Below are positions 40,199-40,290 of a stretch of DNA of 40,290 nucleotides, in pieces (within the stretch, counting starts at the first letter, position 1; each line of letters begins with the position of its first letter). Source of the stretch: an uncultured Ruminococcus sp. (GTDB taxonomy: Bacteria > Bacillota > Clostridia > Oscillospirales > CAG-272); NCBI GenBank assembly GCA_902797235.1, contig CADBSB010000006.1, positions 1 through 40,290 on the forward strand, read 5' to 3'. The notes under the pieces were generated by a model. It saw only the letters and a list, made by a program, of their open reading frames with translations, had not been told where the DNA came from and ran no database searches. Both the position numbers and the translations under genes were made by a program.

Positions 40199-40276
40199 GT
40201 GCGAGCGCACCATAACTCGCCGCAGGCGAATATAACTGCGACAGCAATATAACTTGCCGTCAGGCAAATATAACTG
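40199..40276 (+). repeat. mini-hairpin array, ATATAACT linker
   Basis: The units are GTGC-GAGC-GCAC, CATAACT; TCGCC-GCA-GGCGA, ATATAACT (40230); TGC-GACA-GCA, ATATAACT (40247); TTGCC-GTCA-GGCAA, ATATAACT (40268). Spacings between linkers are 17 and 21 bp. Every stem is different in sequence yet fully paired, and each begins within a few bases of the preceding linker. The array continues to within about 14 bp of the window end. Confidence 0.75.
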
Positions 40277-40290
40277 AAAAAACCTCGCGC

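Overview
The window looks like chromosomal DNA of an anaerobic, endospore-forming member of the Clostridia (Bacillota), probably a gut Oscillospirales- or Christensenellales-like lineage. The evidence is a complete eight-gene spoIIIA operon behind a sigma-E-type promoter, spoVT, spoVG, a SpoIVFB-like protease, RNase J, a class B sortase, acetate kinase and many lipoproteins. Sigma-A promoters, Shine-Dalgarno sites and T-tailed terminators are easy to read, and Ile ATA codons are frequent. No phage, transposase or CRISPR is visible, so most of the window is ordinary core genome. The unusual material is in the intergenic DNA.

Layout. 1-2.3 kb (minus): a decayed 3' end of a second guaA, a lipoprotein, and a GMP synthetase lacking its glutaminase domain. 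2.4-4.1 kb (plus): two membrane proteins, the second of the DUF624/YesL family. 4.14-4.45 kb: tRNA-Ala(CGC) with a near-perfect promoter and terminator, followed by a nested inverted-repeat element that carries copies of the tRNA 3' end. 4.5-6.5 kb (minus): Y-family polymerase plus YolD. 6.7-8.6 kb (plus): spoVT and a lipoprotein. 8.7-13.2 kb (minus): spoIIIAA-AH. 13.4-15.6 kb (plus): a mannose-1-phosphate guanylyltransferase fused to a degenerate phosphomannomutase. 15.6-19.2 kb (plus): RNase J, a DHHW/AlgX-like lipoprotein and a small unknown. 19.2-20.3 kb (minus): tmcAL. 20.5-22.9 kb (plus): ackA and a PRK06851-type P-loop ATPase. 22.97-24.9 kb: murC divergent from spoVG. 24.9-26.6 kb (minus): sortase B and a family 2 glycosyltransferase. 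26.8-27.4 kb: M50 protease. 27.4-32.1 kb (plus): a long structured leader with a terminator, then potABCD and a small membrane protein. 32.2-33.2 kb (minus): an XRE regulator with a palindromic operator. 33.5-36.5 kb (minus): a Crp/Fnr regulator and an NMT1-type ABC importer. 36.7-40.2 kb (plus): type II pantothenate kinase, HAD phosphatase, esterase and an EEP phosphohydrolase.

How genes work together. The spoIIIA products form the forespore-engulfment channel complex; spoVT, spoVG and perhaps the M50 protease are further sporulation functions. PotABCD is a complete polyamine importer and appears to be attenuated by its leader. The Crp-like regulator sits first in the operon of the importer it probably controls, and two matching palindromes flank its promoter; the second lies towards the divergent pantothenate kinase promoter.

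Most notable: (1) a family of mini-hairpin arrays in five intergenic regions, with variable stems, purine-rich loops and constant ATATAACT or AATTCAT linkers; (2) the roughly 200-nt pot leader, which contains a three-way-junction-like fold ahead of a 19-bp terminator and matches no riboswitch class I can recognise; (3) paired operator palindromes at the Crp-like locus. All functional statements rest on reading the sequence and on family knowledge; no database search was run.
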